Source: CAYRTD01 sp964528675
GTDB lineage: Bacteria > Bacteroidota > Bacteroidia > Bacteroidales > GCA-2748055
NCBI GenBank assembly: GCA_964528675.1
Contig: CAZGTU010000003.1
Location: 1-64,000 of the forward strand
Length of the DNA: 64,000 nt
Direction of reading: 5' to 3'
In this document: positions 34,954-44,301 of the stretch, in pieces
Layout of the letters: every line of letters starts with the position of its first letter
How positions within the stretch are numbered: position 1 is the stretch's first letter
The notes under the pieces: generated by a model
The model's input: only the letters and a program-made list of their open reading frames with translations
Database searches by the model: none
Told to the model about the DNA's origin: nothing
Program-made: the position numbers and the translations under genes

Positions 34954-37415
34954 AAAAAGCCCTGTTCATATTTTTCGCTCTTATTGGTCTTCTGTTTCAT
35001 CAGGAATTAAGTGCTCAGAGTAAAATACTGGGGAAAATTACGGATGAAGAGGGTAATCCTGTTTTTTTAGCGAATGTTGCTGTTAAAGGAGAGAATATCG
35101 GGACAATGACCAATGCGGGCGGGATGTATGATCTCACCGTACCCGCAGAAAGAGATCTTGAAGTGGTCATTTCCTGTGTCGGTTTTAAAAGCCAAACCGT
35201 TGTTGTTGTTCTGACACCGGGTGAATTACAAAAACTGAATGTTGAACTCGAAAAAGACATTACCGAGATAGATGAAGTTTCGGTGAGTGCAAGACAGGAA
35301 CGGGCAACCTCCTTCCGAAGCATTGATGTGAATTCCATAGCCTTGTTTCCCAATACTGCCGGCTCAATCGAAACAATCATTAAAACACTGCCGGGAGTCT
35401 CTTCCAACAATGAATTAAGCTCTCAGTATTCGGTGAGAGGAGGAAATTATGATGAAAACCTCATTTATGTTAATGATATTGAAATATACCGTCCTTTCCT
35501 GGTACGTTCAGGTCAACAGGAAGGATTGAGTTTCATAAATTCAGATCTTATTTCTTCTATTCGTTTTTCAGCCGGAGGTTTTGATGCAAGATATGGTGAT
35601 AAAATGTCATCCGTACTTGATATCCGGTATCGTCGCCCATCGGAATTTGCGGGTTCAGCTTCTTTAAGCCTTTTAGGAGGATCCCTGCACCTTGAAGGGG
35701 CAAGTAAAGATCAGAAATTAAGCGTGATCGGAGGCATTCGTTATAAAACTACAGCATATCTTCTGAACAGTCTTGAAACCGAAGGTGATTATCAACCCCA
35801 ATTCGGAGATTTTCAGGCACTTCTCCGTTATCGCTTTTCACCTAAACTGGAGCTAAGCATGCTGGGAAATGTTTCTCTGAATCAGTTTAACTTTGCCCCC
35901 AGAAGGAAAGACACCGAATTCGGGACTTCTTCTTCCCCGTTGAACCTTGTGGTTTATTACCAGGGAAACGAAGTTGATCGTTTTGACACCTACCTGGGTG
36001 CTGCTACTCTTGAATATACCCCAAAACCAGGCCTGAGACTGAAACTCATCAATTCGGGATTCAGTACATCCGAAAGAGAAACATATGATATTATTGGACA
36101 ATATTTGATCAATGAACTGGATAATACCATTGGTTCTGATACCTATGGAGATAGCATCCTTAATATCGGGATAGGGGCTTTCCAGAATCATGCAAGAAAT
36201 TACCTGGATGCTTATGTATATAACCTTTCGCATATAGGGGAATATGATGTATCCAATCACAAGATAAGCTGGGGTCTAAGCTATGATTACCAGCACATCT
36301 ATGATAAGCTTAGTGAATGGGACCTGATCGATTCTGCCGGTTTCTCAGTGCCCTCCGGATCTGAAAAACTTGAATTGTATGATGTCATCAAAGCGGAAAA
36401 TGAAATCAGAAATCATAAATTTTCAGCCTTTTTCCAGGATACCTGGGGATTTAAGGGCATTCGCAATTCTTATTTCATTACTGCAGGTCTTAGATCTACT
36501 TACCTTGCTCTGAACAAACAATTCCTGGTAAGTCCGAGGGCTTCATTTTCCATTCAGCCGGACTGGGAAAGGGATATTATGTTTCACCTTTCATCCGGAA
36601 TCTATTACCAGCCTCCTTTCTACAAAGAAATGAGAAATTCACGGGGGATAGTTAACAAAGACCTGAAAGCTCAGAAGTCAATGCACCTTGTTGCAGGTGG
36701 TGATTATATTTTTCAGGCCTGGGAACGTCCTTTCAAATTCACCACAGAAATTTATTACAAGCATCTTACCAACCTGGTGCCTTATAAAGTGGATAATGTA
36801 AGAATAAGATACGCAGGTGAAAATCTGGCCCGTGGATATGCCACCGGGATAGATTTTAAGATTAACGGAGAATTTGTTAAAGATGCTGAATCATGGGTGA
36901 GCCTGTCATTTATGAGAACACGTGAAGATATAGAAAATGACATAGTTACCTATATTAACCAAGATGGAGAAGAAGTAGTTTTCGAACCGGGGTATTATCC
37001 CCGCCCTACCGATCAGCTTATGACTTTCGGATTGTATTTTCAGGACTACCTCCCGAATAACCCCGAATATAAAGTAAGTCTCAACTTCCTGTATGGTTCA
37101 AGACTACCTTATGGTTCCATTAATAAGAACCGCTATGATGATATTTACCGTCTCCCCCCCTATCGCCGTGTGGATATCGGCTTTTCCAAAATATTAAAAA
37201 AAGAAGACTCTACATTGGGTGAAAAAAATCCCTTCCGTAATTTTAAAAATATATGGATTAGCGCGGAGATCTTCAACCTTCTGGGGATTAAAAATACCAT
37301 CTCATATTTATGGATAAGAACAGTTTCTAACCAGGAAAGTGTTCCGGGAGTTTTGGCTGCACCGAATTATCTTACAAACAGAAGGTTTAACGTGAAAATA
37401 ACTGCGAAATTTTAA
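34950..37415 (+). CDS. TonB-dependent outer-membrane receptor
   Basis: 821 residues. Signal peptide to about residue 22 (LSAQ); CarboxypepD_reg-like domain (ILGKITDEEGNPVFLANVAV, about 24-110); plug domain (IETIIKTLPGVSSNNELSSQ, YSVRGGNYDENLIYVNDIEI, about 120-250); then a 22-strand-type barrel ending in FNVKITAKF with the terminal Phe. No SusD-like gene follows, so it is not a classical SusCD pair. Substrate is unknown; in the family these receptors take up siderophores, vitamins, glycans or peptides using TonB-ExbBD energy. Confidence 0.92.
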   Translation: MKKALFIFFALIGLLFHQELSAQSKILGKITDEEGNPVFLANVAVKGENIGTMTNAGGMYDLTVPAERDLEVVISCVGFKSQTVVVVLTPGELQKLNVELEKDITEIDEVSVSARQERATSFRSIDVNSIALFPNTAGSIETIIKTLPGVSSNNELSSQYSVRGGNYDENLIYVNDIEIYRPFLVRSGQQEGLSFINSDLISSIRFSAGGFDARYGDKMSSVLDIRYRRPSEFAGSASLSLLGGSLHLEGASKDQKLSVIGGIRYKTTAYLLNSLETEGDYQPQFGDFQALLRYRFSPKLELSMLGNVSLNQFNFAPRRKDTEFGTSSSPLNLVVYYQGNEVDRFDTYLGAATLEYTPKPGLRLKLINSGFSTSERETYDIIGQYLINELDNTIGSDTYGDSILNIGIGAFQNHARNYLDAYVYNLSHIGEYDVSNHKISWGLSYDYQHIYDKLSEWDLIDSAGFSVPSGSEKLELYDVIKAENEIRNHKFSAFFQDTWGFKGIRNSYFITAGLRSTYLALNKQFLVSPRASFSIQPDWERDIMFHLSSGIYYQPPFYKEMRNSRGIVNKDLKAQKSMHLVAGGDYIFQAWERPFKFTTEIYYKHLTNLVPYKVDNVRIRYAGENLARGYATGIDFKINGEFVKDAESWVSLSFMRTREDIENDIVTYINQDGEEVVFEPGYYPRPTDQLMTFGLYFQDYLPNNPEYKVSLNFLYGSRLPYGSINKNRYDDIYRLPPYRRVDIGFSKILKKEDSTLGEKNPFRNFKNIWISAEIFNLLGIKNTISYLWIRTVSNQESVPGVLAAPNYLTNRRFNVKITAKF

Positions 37416-37419
37416 TTTA

Positions 37420-37998
37420 TCATTTTCCTTTCCATCTGGCTTTGTAAACAAATTCATCCAGTTCTTTACGAACTCTTTTTTGTAATTCACGCCTTTTCAG
37501 TTCCATTGGCAAATTATCAATCTCCCCGGGATATCCCAAAGCAATCATAGCCCCGGGTTCGAACCTCTCAGGAATGCTAAAGACCTTTCTGGCGTTTTCT
37601 GCATCATATCCTCCCATTTGATGAACATAAATCCCCATAGATGTGGCCTGTGTCAATAGATTTCCCATCGCCATTCCCAGGTCATGAAAAGCATATTTAT
37701 TTGGTCTGGATTTGTAATCCGATACCACTTCAGCTACGCTAAGTGCGAGAACAGGAGCAGCGTGGGCCCAGAGCTTGTTTCCTTCATAAAGCAGATCAAA
37801 AAAGCGGTTATAAGCCTCCATCGATTCTTTGGTGGCATAAATAAATCTCCAGGGTTGGGCATTTCTGCTTGAAGGAGCCCATCTTGCTGCATCAAATAAA
37901 AGCATAAGATCCTTCTCGGGAATCATTTCAGGAGAAAATGAAACAATGCTTCTTCTTTTTTTTAAAAGATGAAATATATTACGTGTTTTGACTTCCAT
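37420..37998 (-). CDS. Nitroreductase-family FMN oxidoreductase
   Basis: 192 residues. NADH:FMN-type fold: FHLLKKRRSIVSFS at the N-terminus (FMN phosphate contact RRS), DAARWAPSSRNAQPWRFIYA, DLGMAMGNLLTQATSMGIYV and EPGAMIALGYPGE. Reduces nitro-aromatics, quinones or similar; physiological substrate unknown. Convergent with the TonB receptor, 4-bp gap. Confidence 0.88.
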   Translation of the reverse strand: MEVKTRNIFHLLKKRRSIVSFSPEMIPEKDLMLLFDAARWAPSSRNAQPWRFIYATKESMEAYNRFFDLLYEGNKLWAHAAPVLALSVAEVVSDYKSRPNKYAFHDLGMAMGNLLTQATSMGIYVHQMGGYDAENARKVFSIPERFEPGAMIALGYPGEIDNLPMELKRRELQKRVRKELDEFVYKARWKGK

Positions 37999-38130
37999 TT
38001 TTCTTATTATTAATCGGGTTTTAATATATTAACCAGCCCTTAAACGCCGATATTTCAAGGTCTGAGAAATATCAAGTTAAAATAGTAATACCTAACTTTC
38101 GTTTAAAGAACAACATGAAATTGAGCAAAA

Positions 38131-38160
38131 TGTTTAAGAAATTAAACCTTACCTTAAACA
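38131..38160. promoter_or_regulatory. Inverted repeat upstream of rocD
   Basis: TGTTTAAG (38131-38138) and CTTAAACA (38153-38160) are perfect complements with a 14-bp spacer, 117 bp upstream of the rocD start and between divergent genes. Operator-like; the binding protein is unknown. Confidence 0.35.
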
Positions 38161-38276
38161 AGGATAAGCTATTATTTTATAAAGCATAGTTTTTTTTTTC
38201 ATAAGATTATAAATAATCATATGATTCATATATTTTTATGCCTTCTTTTTGTCAAACTTAAAAATACAAATAATAA

Positions 38277-39485
38277 ATGAATACCCAGGATTATATTTCC
38301 AGAGAGGACAAATTTGGTGCCCACAATTATCATCCCCTTCCGGTAGTTCTTGACAAAGGTGAAGGCATATACGTTTGGGATGTTGAAGGTAAAAAATATT
38401 TTGATTTCCTGTCAGCATACTCTGCTGTAAATCAAGGTCATTGCAATCCGAAAATTGTAAATGCCCTGATTGATCAATCAAAAAAGCTAACGCTTACATC
38501 GAGAGCTTTCTACAATTCAGTATTGGGTGAATATGAAGAATATGTGACGAAATATTTCGGATACGATAAGGTTCTTCCCATGAATACCGGTGCTGAAGGT
38601 GATGAAACAGCATTGAAATTATGTCGCAGATGGGGATATGATAAAAAAGGCATTCCTGAAAATGAAGCAAAGATCATCGTTTGCGAAGGAAACTTTCATG
38701 GCCGCACCATTACCATTGTCTCCATGTCAACAGATCCGGATTCCTACAAAGGTTTCGGTCCTTATACACCCGGTTTTGTGAAAATACCCTACAATGATAT
38801 CCCTGCCCTTGAAAAAGCCCTTGAAGATCCTAATGTTGCGGGATTCCTGGTTGAGCCCATACAGGGAGAAGCTGGTGTATATGTTCCCGAAGACGGATAT
38901 CTGAAAAAAGCTTATGACCTTTGTAAAAAGAACAAAGTACTTTTTATAGCGGACGAAGTTCAGACAGGTATTGGCCGTACCGGAAAACTCCTTGCCTCAC
39001 ATCATGAAGGAGTAAAGCCTGATATTCTCATCTTAGGCAAAGCGCTTTCGGGTGGAATCTACCCGGTATCAGCTGTCCTGGCAGATGATGATATAATGTT
39101 GACCATTAAACCCGGAGAACACGGATCTACTTTCGGAGGTAATCCTGTGGCTGCAAAGGTGGCAATAGCCGCCCTGGAGGTTATAAAAGAAGAAAATCTG
39201 GCAGAGAATGCCGAGAAACTGGGCGTGATATTCCGTGAGGAAATAAAGAAGATCGATTCTCCTATGATAGAACTGGTAAGAGGTAAAGGATTATTAAATG
39301 CCATAGTCATTAAGCCCAAGAATGGAAAAACAGCCTGGGATGTCTGTATGTCGCTGAAAGAGAACGGTTTGCTGGCAAAACCCACACATGGACACATCAT
39401 TCGTTTTGCTCCACCGCTTGTTATAAATGAAGAACAGCTCAGGGAAGCAATTGAAATCATAAAAAACACGATTCTTGAATTCTAA
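38277..39485 (+). CDS. rocD: Ornithine--oxo-acid aminotransferase
   Basis: 402 residues, class III PLP aminotransferase, full length. Transfers the delta-amino group of ornithine to 2-oxoglutarate, giving glutamate semialdehyde (links arginine and proline metabolism). Motifs: NYHPLPVVLDKGEGIYVWDV, FLSAYSAVNQGHCNPKI, PMNTGAEGDETALKLCRRWG, FIADEVQTGIGRTG and the PLP lysine in ILILGKALSGGIYPVSAV, then GEHGSTFGGNPVA. NTGAEGDETALKL is the variant of the usual NTGAEAVETA in OAT. The M13 peptidase gene follows after 16 bp. Confidence 0.94.
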   Translation: MNTQDYISREDKFGAHNYHPLPVVLDKGEGIYVWDVEGKKYFDFLSAYSAVNQGHCNPKIVNALIDQSKKLTLTSRAFYNSVLGEYEEYVTKYFGYDKVLPMNTGAEGDETALKLCRRWGYDKKGIPENEAKIIVCEGNFHGRTITIVSMSTDPDSYKGFGPYTPGFVKIPYNDIPALEKALEDPNVAGFLVEPIQGEAGVYVPEDGYLKKAYDLCKKNKVLFIADEVQTGIGRTGKLLASHHEGVKPDILILGKALSGGIYPVSAVLADDDIMLTIKPGEHGSTFGGNPVAAKVAIAALEVIKEENLAENAEKLGVIFREEIKKIDSPMIELVRGKGLLNAIVIKPKNGKTAWDVCMSLKENGLLAKPTHGHIIRFAPPLVINEEQLREAIEIIKNTILEF

Positions 39486-39501
39486 TATTTAAATCAACAA
39501 G

Positions 39502-41523
39502 ATGAAAAAAAATTTGTTGGTACTCCTGATAGTATTATCAGTTGTACTTTTTTCATGTTCAAATAAAGATATGGCAATAAATAAGAAAAATTTAGACTTA
39601 ACTACCCAACCCGGGCAAGACTTTTATCAATATGCTAATGGAGGCTGGATGGCAAATAATCCTCTTCCTGATGAATTCAGCAGGTACGGTTCTTTTGATA
39701 AGCTTGCAGAAGATAATCAAAAAATGGTGAAGGCATTGATTGAAGAAGCCGCAGCAGCTCAACCGGAAAAAGGTACGATTGCCCATAAGGTCGGATTGTT
39801 TTTCAGTGAAGGAATGAATACGGAAAAAATTGACGCTCTTGGGATTGAACCTCTGAATGAAATTATGAATGAGATTGAAAAGATCCAATCCCGGGAAGAT
39901 CTTTCAAATCTTATCACGCACCTTCATAAAAATAACTTTTCTGTATTGTTCTACCTGTACGGGGCCCCTGATAAGAAAAACAGTGACATGGTAATTGCAA
40001 ACATTTACCAGGGAGGACTTGGCCTGACTGATGTAGATTATTATACGGCAAAAGATGCCAAATCGGAAGAAATAAGGCAAAAATACAGGGAATACATAAC
40101 CAATATGCTTGTGCTTGCAGGAGATATCCCGGAAACAGCTAAAGAAAAAGCACAGGTTATTTTTTCCCTTGAAGACCGTCTTGCCAATGCTTCAATGACA
40201 CGTCTGGAAAGAAGGAATCCACATCTTACATACAACAAGATGTTGATCAGTGAACTTGATTCATCAACTCCAGCCATGAACTGGGAAGGATACTTCCAGA
40301 CGATGGGCCTTGAGGATCTTAAAGAACTGAATGTTGCCCAGCCCGAATTTTTCAAGGAAACAGATAAAATGCTTAGCGAAATTTCGGTTGAAGATTGGAA
40401 AGTATACCTTAAATGGCACATTCTGAATAATGCTGCTTCTTATCTCAGTTCTGATTTTGTTGATGAAAATTTCAATTTCTATGGCAAGTATCTCTCAGGA
40501 AAGAAATCCATTCAACCCCGCTGGAAAAGAGTTCTGCGTGTTGAAGATTATGCTCTTGGCGAAGCCATCGGCCAGATGTTTGTTGAAAAACATTTTCCTC
40601 CTGAAGCCAAAGAAAGAATGTTAGAACTGGTGGGTAATCTGAAATTTGCATTGGGTATGAGAATTGATCAGTTGGATTGGATGGGTGAAGAGACCAAAAA
40701 GGCGGCCCATGAGAAATTGGAATCCATGAATGTTAAGATTGGTTACCCCGATAAATGGAGAAATTATGATGGCCTTGAAATCGAAGATGATTCTTATTTT
40801 AAAAATGTGATGCGGGCTTCCAGGTTTAACCTGGATTACAGGTTATCCAAGATCGGAAAACCCGTTGACCCCGATGAGTGGGCAATGACTCCCCAAACAG
40901 TAAATGCATATTACAATCCGTCAAGGAATGAAATTGTATTCCCTGCAGGTATTTTGCAGCCTCCTTTTTTTTATATGGATGCCGATGATGCTGTTAATTA
41001 CGGAGCAATCGGGGTTGTTATAGGTCATGAAATGACTCATGGTTTCGATGATCAGGGAAGAAAATATGATAAGAACGGGAACCTTACGGAATGGTGGACT
41101 GAGGAGGACGCTGAAAAATTCAATAAGAGAGCGAAGGTGCTGGTGGAGCAGTTTAATTCATATCCTGTCCTTGACAGCACCATGGCAAATGGCGAGTTAA
41201 CCCTTGGAGAAAATATTGCTGATCTCGGCGGATTAAATATTGCTTATACAGCACTTCAGGAAGCATTTAAAAAGTATCCACCCCAACCAGAGATCAACGG
41301 ATTCGCTCCGGAACAAAGGTTTTTCCTTGCATATGCTCATGTATGGGCTCAAAACATAACTGATAAGGAAATACTAAGAAGAACCAAAGAAGATGTTCAT
41401 TCTCTCGGAAGATTAAGAGTTAACGGCCCTCTCCCCAATATGGATGAATTCTATGCAGCATTTAACATAGATTCAACTTCAGCGATGTTTATTGATGAGG
41501 AGAGGAGAGCGATGATCTGGTAG
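39502..41523 (+). CDS. M13-family (PepO/neprilysin-like) zinc metallopeptidase lipoprotein
   Basis: 673 residues. Lipoprotein signal with lipobox VLFSC (Cys19). Peptidase_M13 N-terminal domain (DFYQYANGGWMANNPLPDE) followed by the catalytic domain: substrate-binding NAYYNPSRNEIVFPAGILQ, zinc motif VIGHEMTHGFDDQGR, third ligand Glu in GENIADLGGL, and NGPLPNMDEFYAAF near the C-terminus. Predicted to cleave peptides in the periplasm. Probably co-transcribed with rocD. Confidence 0.94.
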   Translation: MKKNLLVLLIVLSVVLFSCSNKDMAINKKNLDLTTQPGQDFYQYANGGWMANNPLPDEFSRYGSFDKLAEDNQKMVKALIEEAAAAQPEKGTIAHKVGLFFSEGMNTEKIDALGIEPLNEIMNEIEKIQSREDLSNLITHLHKNNFSVLFYLYGAPDKKNSDMVIANIYQGGLGLTDVDYYTAKDAKSEEIRQKYREYITNMLVLAGDIPETAKEKAQVIFSLEDRLANASMTRLERRNPHLTYNKMLISELDSSTPAMNWEGYFQTMGLEDLKELNVAQPEFFKETDKMLSEISVEDWKVYLKWHILNNAASYLSSDFVDENFNFYGKYLSGKKSIQPRWKRVLRVEDYALGEAIGQMFVEKHFPPEAKERMLELVGNLKFALGMRIDQLDWMGEETKKAAHEKLESMNVKIGYPDKWRNYDGLEIEDDSYFKNVMRASRFNLDYRLSKIGKPVDPDEWAMTPQTVNAYYNPSRNEIVFPAGILQPPFFYMDADDAVNYGAIGVVIGHEMTHGFDDQGRKYDKNGNLTEWWTEEDAEKFNKRAKVLVEQFNSYPVLDSTMANGELTLGENIADLGGLNIAYTALQEAFKKYPPQPEINGFAPEQRFFLAYAHVWAQNITDKEILRRTKEDVHSLGRLRVNGPLPNMDEFYAAFNIDSTSAMFIDEERRAMIW

Positions 41524-41526
41524 GGA

Positions 41527-41558
41527 GAGGAAGTTGTGCATCACTGCACAACTTCCTC
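41527..41558. repeat. Perfect 14-bp hairpin between convergent genes
   Basis: GAGGAAGTTGTGCA (41527-41540)/TGCACAACTTCCTC (41545-41558) with a TCAC loop. It begins 4 bp after the M13 stop and overlaps the hisIE stop. No T-run, so it is not a canonical terminator, but it may protect both 3' ends. GGAAGTTGTGCA also starts the repeat spacer at 3976. Confidence 0.75.
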
Positions 41559-42150
41559 ACTTATGCCTCTTCTCCAGCACCTCCACTACATCCTCAAGAT
41601 TCATTTTACGCTGTACCAGCAATACCTGGAGATGATATAAGAGGTCTGCTGCTTCATTGAGGAAAAGTTTATCATTATCATCCTTGGCTTCAATGACGAG
41701 TTCAACGGCTTCTTCTCCCAGTTTTTTGGCGATTTTATTAACTCCTTTTTTGAAAAGCTTGGTGGTGTAAGAGCCTTCAGGCATTTCTTTTTTGCGCTTT
41801 TTTATGATCTTCTCCAGTTTGAGCAAAAATGAAATACCTGCTTTATTTTTCTCATCAAAACAGGTATCACTTCCGGTGTGACAAACAGGGCCTGCAGGTT
41901 TTGCTTTTATTAGCAGGGTGTCATTATCACAATCGTTGATAATTTTATCCACATAGAGAAAATTCCCGCTTTCTTCGCCTTTGGTCCATAGTTTTTCACG
42001 TGTTCGGCTATAAAAAGTCACTTTTCCACTTTTTTTGGTGATTTGGTAGGCTTCTTCGTTCATAAAGCCCACCATCAACACTTTAAGTGTCTGGGAATCC
42101 TGAACCACTGCAGGTATAAGTCCGTTAAGTTTGGTAAAATCCGGTTTCAT
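41557..42150 (-). CDS. hisIE: Bifunctional phosphoribosyl-AMP cyclohydrolase / phosphoribosyl-ATP pyrophosphatase
   Basis: 197 residues. Steps 3 and 2 of histidine synthesis. HisI part (1-110): LMVGFMNEEAYQITKKSGKV, TFYSRTREKLWTKGEESGN, zinc/magnesium motifs NDCDNDTLL and GPVCHTGSDTCF. HisE part (about 112-197): MPEGSYTTKLFKKG, KLGEEAVELVIEAKD, NEAADLLYHLQVLL. Last gene of the his operon; 9-bp gap to hisF. Confidence 0.96.
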   Translation of the reverse strand: MKPDFTKLNGLIPAVVQDSQTLKVLMVGFMNEEAYQITKKSGKVTFYSRTREKLWTKGEESGNFLYVDKIINDCDNDTLLIKAKPAGPVCHTGSDTCFDEKNKAGISFLLKLEKIIKKRKKEMPEGSYTTKLFKKGVNKIAKKLGEEAVELVIEAKDDNDKLFLNEAADLLYHLQVLLVQRKMNLEDVVEVLEKRHK

Positions 42151-42159
42151 TGTATTTTT

Positions 42160-42915
42160 TTATCTGACAACAATATTATTTCGCCCGAGATAGGCTTTTA
42201 ACTCGGGAATTGGTATTTCATTGTAATGGAAAATACTGGCTGCAAGGGCAGCATCTGCTTTCCCCTTTGTAAATACTTCCGTAAAATGCTTCTTCTCACC
42301 TGCACCTCCTGAGGCTATAACGGGTATGCTAAGCAAATCTGCAAGCTTTGCAAGTGCTTCATTCGCATATCCATTTTTGGTCCCGTCATGATTCATGGAT
42401 GTAAATAAGATTTCTCCTGCGCCTCTTTCCTGTGCTTCGTGAGCCCAACTGAATAATTCCTTATCGGTTTTTAAACGTCCACCATTCACATAAACCATCC
42501 ACTCTCCCGTGCTTTCAAGATTTGCATCTATGGCTGTTACCACAAACTGGCTCCCGAAGGATCCTGCCAGAGAATTTATAAGATCAGGATTTCGCACTGC
42601 TGAAGAATTTATGGAAATTTTATCTGCTCCGGCACTGAGAAGTGCATCTGCATCTGCCATCTCATTGATACCCCCGCCTACCGTAAAAGGAATATTCAAA
42701 TGAAGTGCAATCCTTTTCACCAGATCAGCAAACAACTTTCGTTTCTCATGAGTAGCAGTTATATCCAAAAATACCAGCTCATCAGCTCCTTCCCTGGCAT
42801 ATTTGGCTCCAAGTTCAACAGGATCACCCACTTCCTTAATGCCCAGAAAGTTTATTCCTTTTACTGTTTTTCCGTCCCTGATATCCAGACAGGGTATTAT
42901 TCTTTTCGCCAGCAT
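42160..42915 (-). CDS. hisF: Imidazole glycerol phosphate synthase, cyclase subunit
   Basis: 251 residues, TIM barrel. Closes the imidazole ring using ammonia from HisH, making IGP and AICAR. First strand RIIPCLDIRDGKTVKGINF with the catalytic Asp, GGGINEMADADALLSAGADK, second catalytic Asp in FTSMNHDGTKNGY, and SGGAGEKKHF phosphate loop. Starts 3 bp after hisA. Confidence 0.97.
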   Translation of the reverse strand: MLAKRIIPCLDIRDGKTVKGINFLGIKEVGDPVELGAKYAREGADELVFLDITATHEKRKLFADLVKRIALHLNIPFTVGGGINEMADADALLSAGADKISINSSAVRNPDLINSLAGSFGSQFVVTAIDANLESTGEWMVYVNGGRLKTDKELFSWAHEAQERGAGEILFTSMNHDGTKNGYANEALAKLADLLSIPVIASGGAGEKKHFTEVFTKGKADAALAASIFHYNEIPIPELKAYLGRNNIVVR

Positions 42916-42918
42916 AAA

Positions 42919-43641
42919 TTATTTATCTAAGAATTCCATTATTTCTTCAGGTGAAATCCTGCCTTCGTATATTGCTTTTCCAACAATAACAGATTGAATG
43001 CCTGCATTTTCAAGATCAATTAAGTGTCCTTTCACTCCAACTCCTCCACTTGCAATGACTGAGATATCCTCAAATTTCTCAAGGATCTTTTTATAAATGT
43101 TAGTTGAAGGCCCCTTAAGCATTCCATCCCGCGCAATATCAGTGCATATGACCTTCCGGATCCCTTTCTCACGATAATCCGAAATAAAGTCCATTAAAGG
43201 AACCTCACTGGTTTCCGTCCAGCCTGTGGTGGAAATTTTTCCTTTTCTGTGGTCTGCTCCCAGTATGATCTTTTCTTCTCCATATTTTTCGAGCCATTGA
43301 AGAAAGGTTTCCGGATCATTTACAGCAATGCTTCCGCCGGTCACCATAGCAGCACCTGAATCAAAGGCAATATCAATATCTTTACCGGATTTCAGTCCGC
43401 CCCCAAAATCAATTACCAGGGAGGTATGAGTGGCTATTCTTTCAAGTGTTTTATGATTTACTATGTGTTTGGCCTTTGCACCGTCAAGGTCTACCAGGTG
43501 AAGACGTTGGATACCCCAGTCTTGAAACATTTTAGCCACTTCCAGGGGATCTTCATTATAGATCGTTTTTCTCCCATAATCACCCTGTGTTAACCTAACA
43601 CATTTATTATCAATCACATCTATAGCAGGTATTATTTCCAT
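42919..43641 (-). CDS. hisA: ProFAR isomerase (HisA)
   Basis: 240 residues, TIM barrel paralogous to HisF. Isomerises ProFAR to PRFAR. IIPAIDVIDNKCVRLTQGDY carries the first catalytic Asp; CTDIARDGMLKGPS carries the second; GGGLKSGKDI and ASGGVGVKGHL are the phosphate loops. The start codon overlaps the hisH stop by one base (TGATG). Confidence 0.96.
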   Translation of the reverse strand: MEIIPAIDVIDNKCVRLTQGDYGRKTIYNEDPLEVAKMFQDWGIQRLHLVDLDGAKAKHIVNHKTLERIATHTSLVIDFGGGLKSGKDIDIAFDSGAAMVTGGSIAVNDPETFLQWLEKYGEEKIILGADHRKGKISTTGWTETSEVPLMDFISDYREKGIRKVICTDIARDGMLKGPSTNIYKKILEKFEDISVIASGGVGVKGHLIDLENAGIQSVIVGKAIYEGRISPEEIMEFLDK

Positions 43642-44222
43642 CAGATCTGTAAAAAGTTTTTTAGAATTTGTTGTCCGGTTTCTCCGCTTTTCTCAGGATG
43701 AAACTGTGTTGCGTAAAAATTATTGCATTCAAAAGCAGCTGAAAAAGGCAGGATATATTTGCATTTCGCACTGGTAACACGACTTTGTTCTGCATAATAA
43801 CTATGTACGAAATATACATAAGGATTTTCAGGTAAATTATCAAAAAGTTTACCTTTCATGTCATATAGTGAATTCCATCCCATATGCGGAACCTTATCGT
43901 TTGGAGGAAATTTTTTTACATCCACATCGAAAAGATCAATACATGGGGTATCCCCTTCTTGCGAATGCCTGCACATCAGTTGTAAGCCCAGACAAATCCC
44001 CAGTACCGGCTGTTCGAGGCTTTTCAGTAATAAATCCATTTTTTCCTTCCTCAGGAACTGCATAGTGGTACTCGCCTCTCCCACGCCGGGAAATATTACT
44101 TTATCGGCCGATCTTACTTCATCATGATCTCCGCTTACAACAGCTTCAATACCCAATCTTTTCAATGCGTATTGGACTGAAAAAATATTACCGGCATTAT
44201 ATTTTATAATAACAACTTTCAT
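43641..44222 (-). CDS. hisH: Imidazole glycerol phosphate synthase, glutaminase subunit
   Basis: 193 residues from the ATG at 44222 (MKVVIIKYNAGN); the frame is open six codons further but the family starts here. Class I glutamine amidotransferase: nucleophile Cys in PVLGICLGLQLM, His/Glu in QFHPEKSGETG, oxyanion strand PGVGEAS. Delivers ammonia to HisF. Confidence 0.95.
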   Translation of the reverse strand: MKVVIIKYNAGNIFSVQYALKRLGIEAVVSGDHDEVRSADKVIFPGVGEASTTMQFLRKEKMDLLLKSLEQPVLGICLGLQLMCRHSQEGDTPCIDLFDVDVKKFPPNDKVPHMGWNSLYDMKGKLFDNLPENPYVYFVHSYYAEQSRVTSAKCKYILPFSAAFECNNFYATQFHPEKSGETGQQILKNFLQI

Positions 44223-44301
44223 TCTGTAATTCTTTAACAAACATTACTTTTAGCCTGCCAGGGATAAGATAAACAATCTAAACAATTAAACCAACCTGAC
44301 C

